Shown piece by piece: positions 8,168 to 16,852 of a stretch of 64,000 bases of DNA. The first letter of the stretch is position 1. The number at the start of each line of letters is the position of its first letter. The DNA comes from Sphingomonas echinoides (GTDB lineage Bacteria > Pseudomonadota > Alphaproteobacteria > Sphingomonadales > Sphingomonadaceae): contig NZ_JAPYKK010000005.1 of assembly GCF_029623395.1 (NCBI RefSeq), positions 62,001 to 126,000 of the forward strand. Reading direction: 5' to 3'. The translations under genes and the position numbers were made by a program. The notes under the pieces are model-generated. The model searched no databases and had not been told where the DNA came from. It saw only the letters and a program-made list of their open reading frames with translations.

Positions 8168-10342
8168 ATGAAGATGCAATCCGCGCTGGCAGCGCTGTGT
8201 GCGACCAGTCTCGTCCTCTCCGGCTGCAGTGGCGGTGGTGGTGGAACACAAACCGCGCCGACCCCCGCGCCCTCCCCGACGCCTTCACCGACCCCGACCC
8301 CTTCGGCCCCGGCGGTCCGGACGATCGTAATGGTCTGGGATGGTCTGCGTCCGGACGACGTCAACGCGACCGATACGCCCAACCTGTTTGCGCTCCAGCA
8401 AGCTGGCGTCAATTTCCAGGACAATCACTCGACCTATCCGACGTTCACGATGATGAACGGATCGAGCTTTGCGACCGGGTCGTTCCCGAAGACGTCGGGC
8501 TTCTACGGCAACACCTTCTGGACCCCGCCGCAGGGCACGGGCAACACGATCCCGGCGGGCAAGACCGCCGCGGGCGGCACCCAAAGCTACACCGACCCGG
8601 TCTTTACCGAGGATTATCAGGTCCTGAGCACGCTCAACGACTATTATGGCGGCCAGTTGCTGCTGGTGAAGAGCCTGTTCGCGACCGCGCAGGCCGCTGG
8701 CCTCACCACCGCCGCGATCGGCAAGTCGGGCGCGGCGTTCATCCAGGATCTCGGCAAGGGCGGCGTGTTCCTCGACGAGAACACCGTCCAGCCGCGCAGC
8801 CTCGTAACCGAACTGCAAGCCGCGAACATTCCGCTCCCGACGAACGTCGTCAACAATTATACCGCGGGCGAAGCGGTCACGCTCGCAGGCACGAACGGCA
8901 CCCCGACCGCCCGTGCCGGCTATGTGACGTTCGACACCACCGCCTACGATCCGAACGGCACGCTCACGGTCGCTGCGCGCGACTCCAGCGACGAAACGCA
9001 GGGTGCTCCCGAGGATGCGTCCAACAAGTACATGTTGAACGTCTTCACGTCCTACATCCTGCCCCAGAAGAAGCCGATGCTGTCGGTCATCTGGTTCCGT
9101 ACCCCCGACAACGTCGAGCATGGCTACGGACCGGGCAGCGCGAACGCCAAGGCCGGGCTGCAATCGCAGGACGCGCGGCTGGGCGAGTTGATGGCCGCGC
9201 TCAAGGCGCAGGGTCTGGATAGCACGACCAACGTCGTCGTCGTGTCCGATCATGCGCATTCCAGCGTCTCCGGACCGCTCAACCTGTATCCGCTGCGGAC
9301 GATCAACCCGTCGGCTTCCGCGCCGAACGGTCCCACGATCAATGGCGCCACCAGCGGCACGAGTGCGGCGAGCCTCGGCGGGGTCAATCCGTCGGGTTAT
9401 TCCTTCTCGGGCGACGTCCGCTCGGCCGATCTGCTGACTTATCGCGGCTTCCGCGCCTATGACGGTGCGGGCTGCTCGACCAGCGCGATGTACGGCATCT
9501 CGGCAACGGGGACTGCGACCATCCCCGTCCGTCTGGACACGACCGGCTCGGTCTGCGGCGCGGCAAACACCAAGTACCAGGCGATCAGCGCGACCGGCAC
9601 GTTCCGCGTTCCCGCCCCCGGCAGCCTGCCGACCAACGGCATCGTCGTCTCGGCGAACGGGGGGTCGGACTATTTCTACGTCCCCAGCCACGACGTGACG
9701 ACGATCCGCAACCTCGTCACCTTCCTCCAGCAACGCGAGGAATATGGTGCGATCTTCGTCGACAGCCGGTACGGCGCGCTGCCGGGCACGTTGCAGATGA
9801 ACCAGGTCAACCTGGAAAACGCCACCCGCAGCGGCAACGGTCAGCCCGACGTCGTGGTGTCGTTCAACTGGGACGATCAGGCCGTCGTCCAGGGCAAGGC
9901 CGGGATCGAGTTCGAAAGCACAGGCGGTCAACGCGGGATGCACGGCAGTTTCAGCCCGGTCGACGTCCACAACACGCTGATCGCCTCGGGTCCGTCGTTC
10001 CGCAAGGGCGCGACCGTGACGACGCCGACCGGCAACGTCGATGTCGCCCCGACCGTCGCCTATCTGCTGCGCCTGGCGATGCCGCAAGCCGATGGCCGTA
10101 TCATCAACGAGGCACTGGCCACGCCGGCGAGCGGATCGACCCCGACGGTCGCCGCATCCTCCATCTCCCCCACCGCACCCGCGACGGGGCTCGCGTTCGA
10201 GACCCCGCTGGATCCGACCGGCCGGACACGCGACACCTCGCTGCCGCTGGGCACCTATACCATCACGCTGCAGGTGAAGGATCTGACGATCGACGGAAAG
10301 ACCTACCGCTACTTTGATCACGCCAAGGCCATCCGCCAGTAA
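8168..10342 (+). CDS. Alkaline-phosphatase-superfamily lipoprotein (nucleotide pyrophosphatase/phosphodiesterase-like)
   Basis: A 724-residue exported lipoprotein. The signal ends in a lipobox (LVLSGCS), followed by glycines and a Pro-Thr-Ser linker. The catalytic domain has the superfamily metal sites: VMVWDGLRPDDV (Asp), a Thr nucleophile in the YPTFTMMNGSSFATG block, DNVEHGYGP (Asp and His), VVVSDHAHSS (Asp-His) and MHGSFSP (His). This order fits type I phosphodiesterases and nucleotide pyrophosphatases. A middle region with GCSTSAMYG looks like a cysteine-paired insert. I start at ATG 8168, where the signal peptide begins MKMQSAL; an ATG at 8150 is also in frame. The stop overlaps the next gene (TAATG), so the pair is probably coupled. 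The substrate is unknown. Confidence 0.85.
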   Translation: MKMQSALAALCATSLVLSGCSGGGGGTQTAPTPAPSPTPSPTPTPSAPAVRTIVMVWDGLRPDDVNATDTPNLFALQQAGVNFQDNHSTYPTFTMMNGSSFATGSFPKTSGFYGNTFWTPPQGTGNTIPAGKTAAGGTQSYTDPVFTEDYQVLSTLNDYYGGQLLLVKSLFATAQAAGLTTAAIGKSGAAFIQDLGKGGVFLDENTVQPRSLVTELQAANIPLPTNVVNNYTAGEAVTLAGTNGTPTARAGYVTFDTTAYDPNGTLTVAARDSSDETQGAPEDASNKYMLNVFTSYILPQKKPMLSVIWFRTPDNVEHGYGPGSANAKAGLQSQDARLGELMAALKAQGLDSTTNVVVVSDHAHSSVSGPLNLYPLRTINPSASAPNGPTINGATSGTSAASLGGVNPSGYSFSGDVRSADLLTYRGFRAYDGAGCSTSAMYGISATGTATIPVRLDTTGSVCGAANTKYQAISATGTFRVPAPGSLPTNGIVVSANGGSDYFYVPSHDVTTIRNLVTFLQQREEYGAIFVDSRYGALPGTLQMNQVNLENATRSGNGQPDVVVSFNWDDQAVVQGKAGIEFESTGGQRGMHGSFSPVDVHNTLIASGPSFRKGATVTTPTGNVDVAPTVAYLLRLAMPQADGRIINEALATPASGSTPTVAASSISPTAPATGLAFETPLDPTGRTRDTSLPLGTYTITLQVKDLTIDGKTYRYFDHAKAIRQ

Positions 10343-11019
10343 TGCGTATGCGCAAATCGACCGTGCCGATGCGTCTCGCGCTTCCACTGCTCGCCCTGGC
10401 GGCTGCGCCCGGGCTGGCAGCACCGGCACCCCGCGCGGGAACGTTCGACACCGTTTTCGCGGCGACGGGCGAACCCGCCTTCCTCCACGCGCAGATCCTC
10501 TACGCCTCCGACGGCGCGATCCATCGGCTGGAGCTGTGGCGCGACCATGATCGCAGGATCAAGCGCGTCACCGATGCCGCGCTGGCGACCTACGCGACGC
10601 GCAAGGCCGGGGAAGTCGGCTATACGCTCAAGGTGCTCGACCTGAAGCGCCGGATCAGCACGGTGATCGACCGGACCAACCTGTACCGGATCGGGCAGTT
10701 CACCGACTGGTACGATCTGGGCCATGGCCTGCGCCACCCCAAGGGCCCTTATCGCCTGGTCGCCGCGCGGACCGCGCCCGCAGGCATGCCGCGGATCGGA
10801 CGGGCATGTCGCTGGTACGATCTGATCGAGGGCGCGCGGACGACGCACATCTGCTGGGACGATACGGTCAAGCTACCGCTGCTCATCGCTCCCGCCAGCG
10901 GCCCGCCGGTGTGGCGCGTCACGGCGGTCGATCAGCGCACCATCCCGTCCGCGACGTTCGTCCCCGACGATCGCGGCTTCATCAAGAACGATGCCAACCG
11001 CGACATCGAGGCGGACTGA
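10342..11019 (+). CDS. Secreted protein of unknown function coupled to phosphatase lipoprotein
   Basis: A 225-residue protein with a Sec signal (ending GLAAPAP). The start codon shares a base with the stop of the preceding phosphatase-superfamily gene (TAATG), a strong sign of translational coupling and joint function. The mature part is rich in Arg, Asp and aromatic residues (LELWRDHDRRIKRVT, FTDWYDLGHGLRHP) and has two cysteines (GRACRWYD and HICWDDT) that could form a disulfide. I recognise no catalytic motif. It may be an accessory or substrate-binding partner of the upstream enzyme; this rests on gene order alone. Confidence 0.75.
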   Translation: MRMRKSTVPMRLALPLLALAAAPGLAAPAPRAGTFDTVFAATGEPAFLHAQILYASDGAIHRLELWRDHDRRIKRVTDAALATYATRKAGEVGYTLKVLDLKRRISTVIDRTNLYRIGQFTDWYDLGHGLRHPKGPYRLVAARTAPAGMPRIGRACRWYDLIEGARTTHICWDDTVKLPLLIAPASGPPVWRVTAVDQRTIPSATFVPDDRGFIKNDANRDIEAD

Positions 11020-11035
11020 CCCCGACGCTGGGGGA

Positions 11036-12712
11036 TCAGGGGCGCACGAACACCTTTTCCCCGCCGACCCACGTCTGTTCCACCTTGGTCGCGCGCAGAT
11101 CGGTCGGGCTCGCCAACAGCGGATCGCGGTCGACGATGATGAAGTCCGCGCGCTGGCCGACCGCCAGCCGCCCGAACTTCTCCTCGGCGAACCCGGCATA
11201 GGCCGCCGCTCCGGTAAACGCCCACCACGCCTGTTCGCGCGTCACGCGCTCCTCAGGACGCCAGCCGCCATAGGGCTGCCCGTCCGCCCCCTGCCGCGTG
11301 AACGCTGCGGCCCAGCCCGCGAACGCATCGGGCTTCTCGACCGGATAGTCCGACCCGAACGCCAGCGTCGCGCCGTTGCGCAGCATCGACGCCCAGGCAT
11401 AGGCCCCCGCAAGCCGCGTCGGCCCCAGCCGCGCTTCCGCCATCGTCCGGTCGCTCGTCGCGTGCGTCGGTTGCATCGAGGCGATGATGCCGTTCTTGCC
11501 GAAGCGCGGAAGATCGACCGGATCGACGATCTGCGCATGCTCGATCCGCCAGCGCCGATCGCCCTTGTAGGTATCGACCATGTCGTCGATCGCGCCGAGC
11601 ACCTCGGCATTGGCACGGTCGCCGATCGCATGGACCGCGACCTGATAATGGTCGACCGCCGCACGGCTCATCAGGTTGCGCAGCACGTCGTCGGACATGA
11701 ACCCCGCCCCGGTCTGCCCCGGCGCATCGCTATACGGCGCCTTGAGCCACGCCCCGCGCGACCCGAGCGCGCCATCGGCATACAGCTTCACGCCCCCCAT
11801 CCGCAGCTTGTCGGCATACAACCACGGAGTCGGGCCGGAACCGCCGACCCTTACTGCGGTCTCGACACCGGCGGCGTAACTCATGATCCGCACCCGCAGC
11901 GCCCCGACATCCCCCGCGCGGCGATAGCTGAGCCAGTCGTCCAGCGAACTGCCCATGTCGCTGGTCGCGGTAATGCCGTGGCTGAGCAGCGCCTCCTGCG
12001 CCTTGAGGAAAGCGAAATCGCGCTCCTTGGGGAGCGGTTGCGGCGCTGCCTTTTCGATCAGGTCGCGCGCGGAATCGACGAACACGCCGCTGGGCAGCGT
12101 CCCCGTCTTTTCGATCCGACCGCCTGCGGGCGAGACCGTCTTGGCGGTGACCCCGGCGACCTTCATCGCCGCGCTGTTCGCCCAGGCGGCATGGCCGTCG
12201 GCGCGTTGCAACCAGACCGGACGGTCGCTGACCACCGCGTCGAGATCTGCCGCGGTCGGGAACCGTCCGAGCGCCCACGCCTCCTGGTTCCAGCCGCCCC
12301 CGACGATCCACTTGCGATCCGGGTTCGCCGCCGCATAAGCCGCGATCCGCGCCTTGGCGTCGTCTAGCGAGGTCGCGCCCGACAGGTCGAGTTCGAGCGC
12401 GCGAAACCCCAGCTCCATCACGTGCCCGTGCGCATCGATGAACCCCGGCAGCAATACCTTGCCATGCTCATCCGCGCGCCAGTCGAGCTTCACCGGGCGC
12501 TTTTCGTTCTCTGCCAGCAGTTTGACGACCTTGCCATCCGGCGACATCAACAAGCCGGTAAAGCGAACCACCTTCCCGTCCTTGTCGAGCGTAATCCCGT
12601 TGACGTTGTCGATCAGCGCGTCGGCCCAGGCCGCGCAGGGCACGATCAAACTGGAAAGCGCGACGGCGGACAGCAGCGACGTGGCAAGGCGAGCGCAGGA
12701 TACAGTGAGCAT
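11036..12712 (-). CDS. Secreted YtcJ-like amidohydrolase
   Basis: A 558-residue metal-dependent amidohydrolase of the YtcJ/amidohydrolase-3 type with an N-terminal signal peptide (ending CAAWADA), so it is probably periplasmic. The first metal motif is GFIDAHGHVMELG. WIVGGGWNQEAW, the EHAQIVDP segment and FGSDYPVEKPDAFAGW near the C-terminus are typical. Members hydrolyse amide or imide bonds of varied small molecules, and the substrate cannot be read from sequence. It is convergent with the phosphatase pair and divergent from the threonine lyase. Confidence 0.9.
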   Translation of the reverse strand: MLTVSCARLATSLLSAVALSSLIVPCAAWADALIDNVNGITLDKDGKVVRFTGLLMSPDGKVVKLLAENEKRPVKLDWRADEHGKVLLPGFIDAHGHVMELGFRALELDLSGATSLDDAKARIAAYAAANPDRKWIVGGGWNQEAWALGRFPTAADLDAVVSDRPVWLQRADGHAAWANSAAMKVAGVTAKTVSPAGGRIEKTGTLPSGVFVDSARDLIEKAAPQPLPKERDFAFLKAQEALLSHGITATSDMGSSLDDWLSYRRAGDVGALRVRIMSYAAGVETAVRVGGSGPTPWLYADKLRMGGVKLYADGALGSRGAWLKAPYSDAPGQTGAGFMSDDVLRNLMSRAAVDHYQVAVHAIGDRANAEVLGAIDDMVDTYKGDRRWRIEHAQIVDPVDLPRFGKNGIIASMQPTHATSDRTMAEARLGPTRLAGAYAWASMLRNGATLAFGSDYPVEKPDAFAGWAAAFTRQGADGQPYGGWRPEERVTREQAWWAFTGAAAYAGFAEEKFGRLAVGQRADFIIVDRDPLLASPTDLRATKVEQTWVGGEKVFVRP

Positions 12713-12861
12713 AGGCCCCGCGATAAGGCTTGTTCCTTCATCGCGCCAGATGGTCTAGGCGACGGACGCACCCGCGTGCCGAGCCTATCGACGCACCGCC
12801 CACTCCAGGCGAGGGAACGCAAGGCTGGCCCCTCAGGCTCGGGGGCGAACGGAAGTGAACG

Positions 12862-14109
12862 ATGGCGACGCAAGCGAAGTCCGAACCCCTCCCCGTCCTG
12901 CTGGCCGACGTCCAGGCGGCGCATATGCGGATTTCGGACAAGATCGTCCGCACGCCTTGCTTCATCAGCCGCACGCTGTCGCAACTCACCGGCGCGACCG
13001 TCTATCTCAAGTTCGAAAATCTCCAGTTCACCGCAGCCTATAAGGAGCGCGGCGCGCTCAACACGCTGCTCCAGCTCCCGCCCGAGACCGCCGGCGTCAT
13101 CGCCGCGTCGGCGGGCAACCACGCCCAGGGTCTCGCCTATCACGCCAACCGGCTGGGCATCCCCGCGACGATCGTGATGCCGACCAACACCCCGATCGTG
13201 AAGGTCACGCAGACCGAAGGCCACGGCGCGACGGTCGTCCTGTTCGGCGACACGTTCGACGCCGCCTACGCCCACGCGCGCGAACTCGAGGCGGAATGCG
13301 GCCTGACGTTCGTCCATCCGTTCGACGACACGCGCGTCATCGCAGGCCAGGGAACGGTCGCGCTCGAAATGCTCGAGGACGTGCCGCAGATCGACACGTT
13401 CCTGACGCCGATCGGCGGGGGCGGCCTGATCTCCGGCATGGCGGTCGTCGCCGAGGCGGCCAGCCGCAAGCCCGGTGGGCACCGCATTGAAGTCGTCGGG
13501 GTCGAGGCCGAGCTGTTCCCATCGATGTACAACCGCATCAACGGCACGACGATGCCGTGCGCCGGCGATACGCTTGCAGAAGGCATCGCGGTCAAGGAAC
13601 CCGGCGCGATCACGTCACACATGGTCGAGGCGCTGGTCGACGACATCGTGCTGGTCAACGAACGCAGTCTCGAACAGGCCGTCAGCCTGCTGCTGCAGAT
13701 CGAGAAGACCGTGGTCGAGGGCGCCGGCGCGGCGGGCCTCGCGGCATTGCTCCAGCATCCCGAACGCTTCGCCGGTCGTACCGTCGGAGTCGTCCTGTGC
13801 GGCGGCAACATCGATACCCGGCTGCTCGCCAACGTGCTGTTGCGCGACCTGGCCCGGTCCGGACGGCTCGCGCGGCTCCGGATTCGGTTGCAAGATCAGC
13901 CCGGCGCGCTGTTCAACGTCGCACGGATCTTCGATGCCCAGCGGGTCAACATTCTCGAACTGTCGCATCAGCGGATCTTCACGAAGCTTCCGGCCAAGGG
14001 TCTGTTCCTCGACGTGGAGTGCGAGACGCGTGACCGCGCGCATCTCGACCGGCTGACCGATGCGCTGCAAGTCGCGGGCTATACCGTGTCCACGGTAGAA
14101 CTCGCCTGA
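12862..14109 (+). CDS. ilvA: Threonine ammonia-lyase with C-terminal ACT domain
   Basis: A 415-residue PLP enzyme that deaminates threonine to 2-oxobutyrate, feeding isoleucine synthesis or threonine breakdown. The PLP Lys is in FTAAYKERGALNTL, a variant of the usual S-F-K-x-R-G-A; the Asn loop is SAGNHAQGLAY and the phosphate loop is PIGGGGLISGMA. Residues from about 330 form a single ACT domain (LRIRLQDQPGALFNVARIF), suggesting allosteric control. The length and single ACT domain match the short ilvA/tdcB-like class rather than the 500-residue biosynthetic E. coli IlvA, so biosynthetic versus catabolic use is open. Confidence 0.92.
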   Translation: MATQAKSEPLPVLLADVQAAHMRISDKIVRTPCFISRTLSQLTGATVYLKFENLQFTAAYKERGALNTLLQLPPETAGVIAASAGNHAQGLAYHANRLGIPATIVMPTNTPIVKVTQTEGHGATVVLFGDTFDAAYAHARELEAECGLTFVHPFDDTRVIAGQGTVALEMLEDVPQIDTFLTPIGGGGLISGMAVVAEAASRKPGGHRIEVVGVEAELFPSMYNRINGTTMPCAGDTLAEGIAVKEPGAITSHMVEALVDDIVLVNERSLEQAVSLLLQIEKTVVEGAGAAGLAALLQHPERFAGRTVGVVLCGGNIDTRLLANVLLRDLARSGRLARLRIRLQDQPGALFNVARIFDAQRVNILELSHQRIFTKLPAKGLFLDVECETRDRAHLDRLTDALQVAGYTVSTVELA

Positions 14110-14287
14110 GCCTTGGGTCGTTAACCGGATTGAGGGGAATAGGCGGCTAACACCGGATGATGTCGGTCGCTCGGGATGGGACGGAAAACTTGGCAAACGT
14201 CCTTTCCAACCTGACGGGGACAAAGCATAACGCGATGCCAGGCCGGAAATGCAGACCGCACCTTCCTGCCGCAGAGGACTTCCGCCG

Positions 14288-15091
14288 GTGACTGCGCCTT
14301 TTCGTTTCCCGCGATTTTTCGTGACCAGCCCGGCGCCTTGCCCGTATCTGCCGGATCGGCTGGAGCGCAAGGTGTTCACCGAGTTGCGTGGAGAACAGGC
14401 GAGCGACCTCAACGATGCGCTCGGCCGGATCGGTTTCCGGCGCAGCCAGTCCGTTGCCTATCGCCCGAGCTGCGCGGGGTGCACCGCCTGCGTGTCGGTG
14501 CGCGTCGTCTCGGCTGATTTCGAAGCGAATGCCACGCAGCGCAAGCAACTGCGCCGCAACCGCGATCTCGAAGTTACCGCGTGCCGGCCATGGGCGACCG
14601 ACGAGCAGTTCCAGCTGCTCAGCCGCTACCTCGGGTCGCGCCATCCCGGCGGCGGCATGGCCGAAATGGACGAGAGCGACTATGCCGACATGGTCGAACA
14701 TTCGCCGGTCAACAGCTTCATCGTCGAATATCGCGAGCCCGCCCGCCATGGGGAGCGCGGTCGGCTGGTCGGCGCTTGCCTGACCGACCAGCAGGCGGAT
14801 GGCCTTTCGATGATCTATTCGTTCTTCGACACCGAACATGCCACGCGCGGCGGCCTCGGGAATTTCATCATCCTCGACCATATCCTCCGCTCGCGCGCGG
14901 TCGGGCTTCCCTACGTTTATCTGGGCTATTGGGTGAAGGGCTCGCCGCGGATGCAATACAAGGTCCGCTATCGCCCGATCGAGGCGCTCGGGCCAACCGG
15001 CTGGAACCTGCTCGTCGACGAAGACGCCAAGTTCGCGCCGCCTGCCGAAAAATATGCGGCGATGGCAGGGCAACTGCTCGAAACCCGATAG
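14288..15091 (+). CDS. bpt: Aspartate/glutamate leucyltransferase
   Basis: Bpt moves leucine from Leu-tRNA to proteins with N-terminal Asp or Glu, marking them for ClpS/ClpAP degradation (bacterial N-end rule). The product has the family N-terminal cysteine block (APCPYLP, then [13 protein letters not shown]), [10 protein letters not shown], and the C-terminal catalytic fold with LSMIYSFFD and [21 protein letters not shown] choose the GTG at 14288 (267 residues) because AGAGGA lies nine bases upstream and the protein then starts [10 protein letters not shown]; an ATG at 14249 is in frame but without a good site. Confidence 0.92.
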   Translation: MTAPFRFPRFFVTSPAPCPYLPDRLERKVFTELRGEQASDLNDALGRIGFRRSQSVAYRPSCAGCTACVSVRVVSADFEANATQRKQLRRNRDLEVTACRPWATDEQFQLLSRYLGSRHPGGGMAEMDESDYADMVEHSPVNSFIVEYREPARHGERGRLVGACLTDQQADGLSMIYSFFDTEHATRGGLGNFIILDHILRSRAVGLPYVYLGYWVKGSPRMQYKVRYRPIEALGPTGWNLLVDEDAKFAPPAEKYAAMAGQLLETR

Positions 15092-15107
15092 GTCGTCAGG
15101 CGCGGGG

Positions 15108-15917
15108 CTATTGTCCGTCGCGCTCGACGTGCAGATCGACGTCGAGCGTCTCAAAACCCTCCCCCAGCCGTGATCCGGCGACGGGCGCAGCCCCCGCCGA
15201 ATCCAGCGCGACCGCGACACGGACATAGGCCGTGTCCGCACTGAGGCCAGTGGACGGATCGAACGCGACCCATCCCAGCCGCTCGACATACGCTTCCGCC
15301 CAGCCATGCGGCGCTGGCCGGCCATCCGCCTCCGCTTGGCATACCGGGCTGTAGCCCGAGACATAGCGCGCCGCGACGCCCGTCGCCCGCGCAGACGCGA
15401 TGAAGACTTGCGCCATGTCGCGCGAACTGACCGATCCTTCCGCAAACGCCTCGATCGCGGTTCGACCGGCGATCGGTCGGCCATGGTCCAGCGCGAACCG
15501 CCGGTTGATCGCGATGTTGAGCGCGTGGAGCCAAGCGACCGGATCGCTCTCACCAATCGCCATGGCAAATTCGGCAATATCGGCATCGGCCCGCGTCAGC
15601 GGCGTATCGCGAAGGAACAGCGCTGGCGGAAGCGGCTCCTGCCCACCGTGGACGATCCCGTTCGACGGATGCGTCAGCACTTCGCCCGAAACCGCAATCT
15701 CGATGTCGGAAATCGGACCGGCGACATACAGCATCGTGACGCGATTACCGAAGCCGTCGCGTCCGTGGCGCATCCGCGCATCGCAATCGACGTGCAGGTT
15801 CCACCCCGTCACCGACTGGTCATGCGTGTCCTCGGGAATGAGGCGAAGCATCTGGGTCAATCGCGCTTGCGGCGCGGAGAAATGATAGGTCGTGCGATGA
15901 TCGACGGATAGGCGCAT
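15108..15917 (-). CDS. Transglutaminase-like protein, third gene of ATP-grasp cassette
   Basis: A 269-residue transglutaminase-like cysteine-protease-fold protein. The N-terminal domain begins MRLSVDHRTTYHFSAPQ, the usual bacterial transglutaminase N-terminal region. In the core, SSRDMAQVF occupies the site where the catalytic Cys is expected (usually C-R-D), with Ser-Ser-Arg-Asp instead. APHGWAEAYV supplies His and WVAFDPSTG the Asp. The Cys position therefore appears replaced by Ser, which would make it a pseudo-enzyme. It starts at 15917, sharing a base with the stop of the alpha-E gene (TGATG). An open frame runs much further upstream, but only through the alpha-E gene. It belongs to the COG2308-COG2307-COG1305 cassette. 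Confidence 0.88.
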   Translation of the reverse strand: MRLSVDHRTTYHFSAPQARLTQMLRLIPEDTHDQSVTGWNLHVDCDARMRHGRDGFGNRVTMLYVAGPISDIEIAVSGEVLTHPSNGIVHGGQEPLPPALFLRDTPLTRADADIAEFAMAIGESDPVAWLHALNIAINRRFALDHGRPIAGRTAIEAFAEGSVSSRDMAQVFIASARATGVAARYVSGYSPVCQAEADGRPAPHGWAEAYVERLGWVAFDPSTGLSADTAYVRVAVALDSAGAAPVAGSRLGEGFETLDVDLHVERDGQ

Positions 15918-16852
15918 CAACTGAACTTGAACTGGCGACCGACTGCTTCGTGAAGCTGGTCGTTTTCGCCGATGAAGCCCTGGAGATACTGGTGCAGGCC
16001 CCCGGCGATGACCTGGCCTGACCGGGTCCGTGCAATCCGCGCATGCCGCGCGCGCGCCATGCGGTCCGCTTCGCCGTGGAGCCCGGTGCGCTTGGCGAGC
16101 AAGTTCAGGATGTCGACCGCCTCCTCGACCGACGCCGCCAGGCTGCGCGGCAGTTCCGACCGCGCGATCAGCAGGTCGATCACATTGGCGGGGCGCAACC
16201 CCTCCGAATACAACCAGCGATAGGCCGTGACGGCGGATACCGTCTGCAGGATCGTCGTCCACTGGTCGCGATCGACCACACCGCCGACCCGCTCGCCTTC
16301 AGGGAGCAGAATATGGTATTTCACGTCGAGCAATCGCGCGGTGTTGTCCGCCCGCTCGATCGCCTGGCCGAGCCTGATGAACCAGGTCGTCTGGTTGCGC
16401 AGCATCCGGTGGATCGCGCCTTCAAAACCGCGCGTCTCGGCCTTCACCGACTCCACCAGGTTCAGCGTCGCGGTCGCATTGCCTGCGCTCGCGCGGCGAT
16501 CGAACACCAGCCACGCGCCATTGATCGCCGTCCACGCTTCTCGCGTCAGCGCGGTCCGAACGGCCTTCGCGTTGTTCCGCGCCATGTCGAGCGCGCGCAC
16601 GATCGACCCCGGGTGGCTCGCGTCGAGGGTCAGGAACCGCGCGACGTTGGTCTTGGTGATCGACTGGCCGGTCTTGGCGAACGCCGCGTCGGTTTCGGTC
16701 ACCGCCAGCGCGGAGGCCCAGGCAGCCTCCCCCGCCGGACGCGGCGACAAAACGTCGAGGCGGACGGTCGCCTCGACCAGTCGGGCGATGAAATCGGCAC
16801 GCTCGACATAACGCCCGAGCCAGTAGAGCGAGGATGCGGTCCGGCTGAGCAT
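15917..16852 (-). CDS. Alpha-E domain protein (COG2307)
   Basis: A 311-residue, mainly helical protein of the alpha-E family, recognised by MLSRTASSLYWLGRYVERADFIARLVEA at its start and IERADNTARLLDVKYHILLP in the middle. Its biochemical function is not established. Genes of this family usually sit between a circularly permuted ATP-grasp enzyme and a transglutaminase, exactly as here. It overlaps both neighbours by one base (TGATG on each side), indicating strict co-translation. The ATP-grasp partner is proposed in the literature to make a peptide-like product. Confidence 0.9.
   Translation of the reverse strand: MLSRTASSLYWLGRYVERADFIARLVEATVRLDVLSPRPAGEAAWASALAVTETDAAFAKTGQSITKTNVARFLTLDASHPGSIVRALDMARNNAKAVRTALTREAWTAINGAWLVFDRRASAGNATATLNLVESVKAETRGFEGAIHRMLRNQTTWFIRLGQAIERADNTARLLDVKYHILLPEGERVGGVVDRDQWTTILQTVSAVTAYRWLYSEGLRPANVIDLLIARSELPRSLAASVEEAVDILNLLAKRTGLHGEADRMARARHARIARTRSGQVIAGGLHQYLQGFIGENDQLHEAVGRQFKFS

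Noticed and set aside
8285-10429. A 714-codon open frame antisense to the phosphatase lipoprotein
   Set aside because: Arg- and Asp-rich, no family similarity and fully antisense to a protein with intact catalytic motifs.
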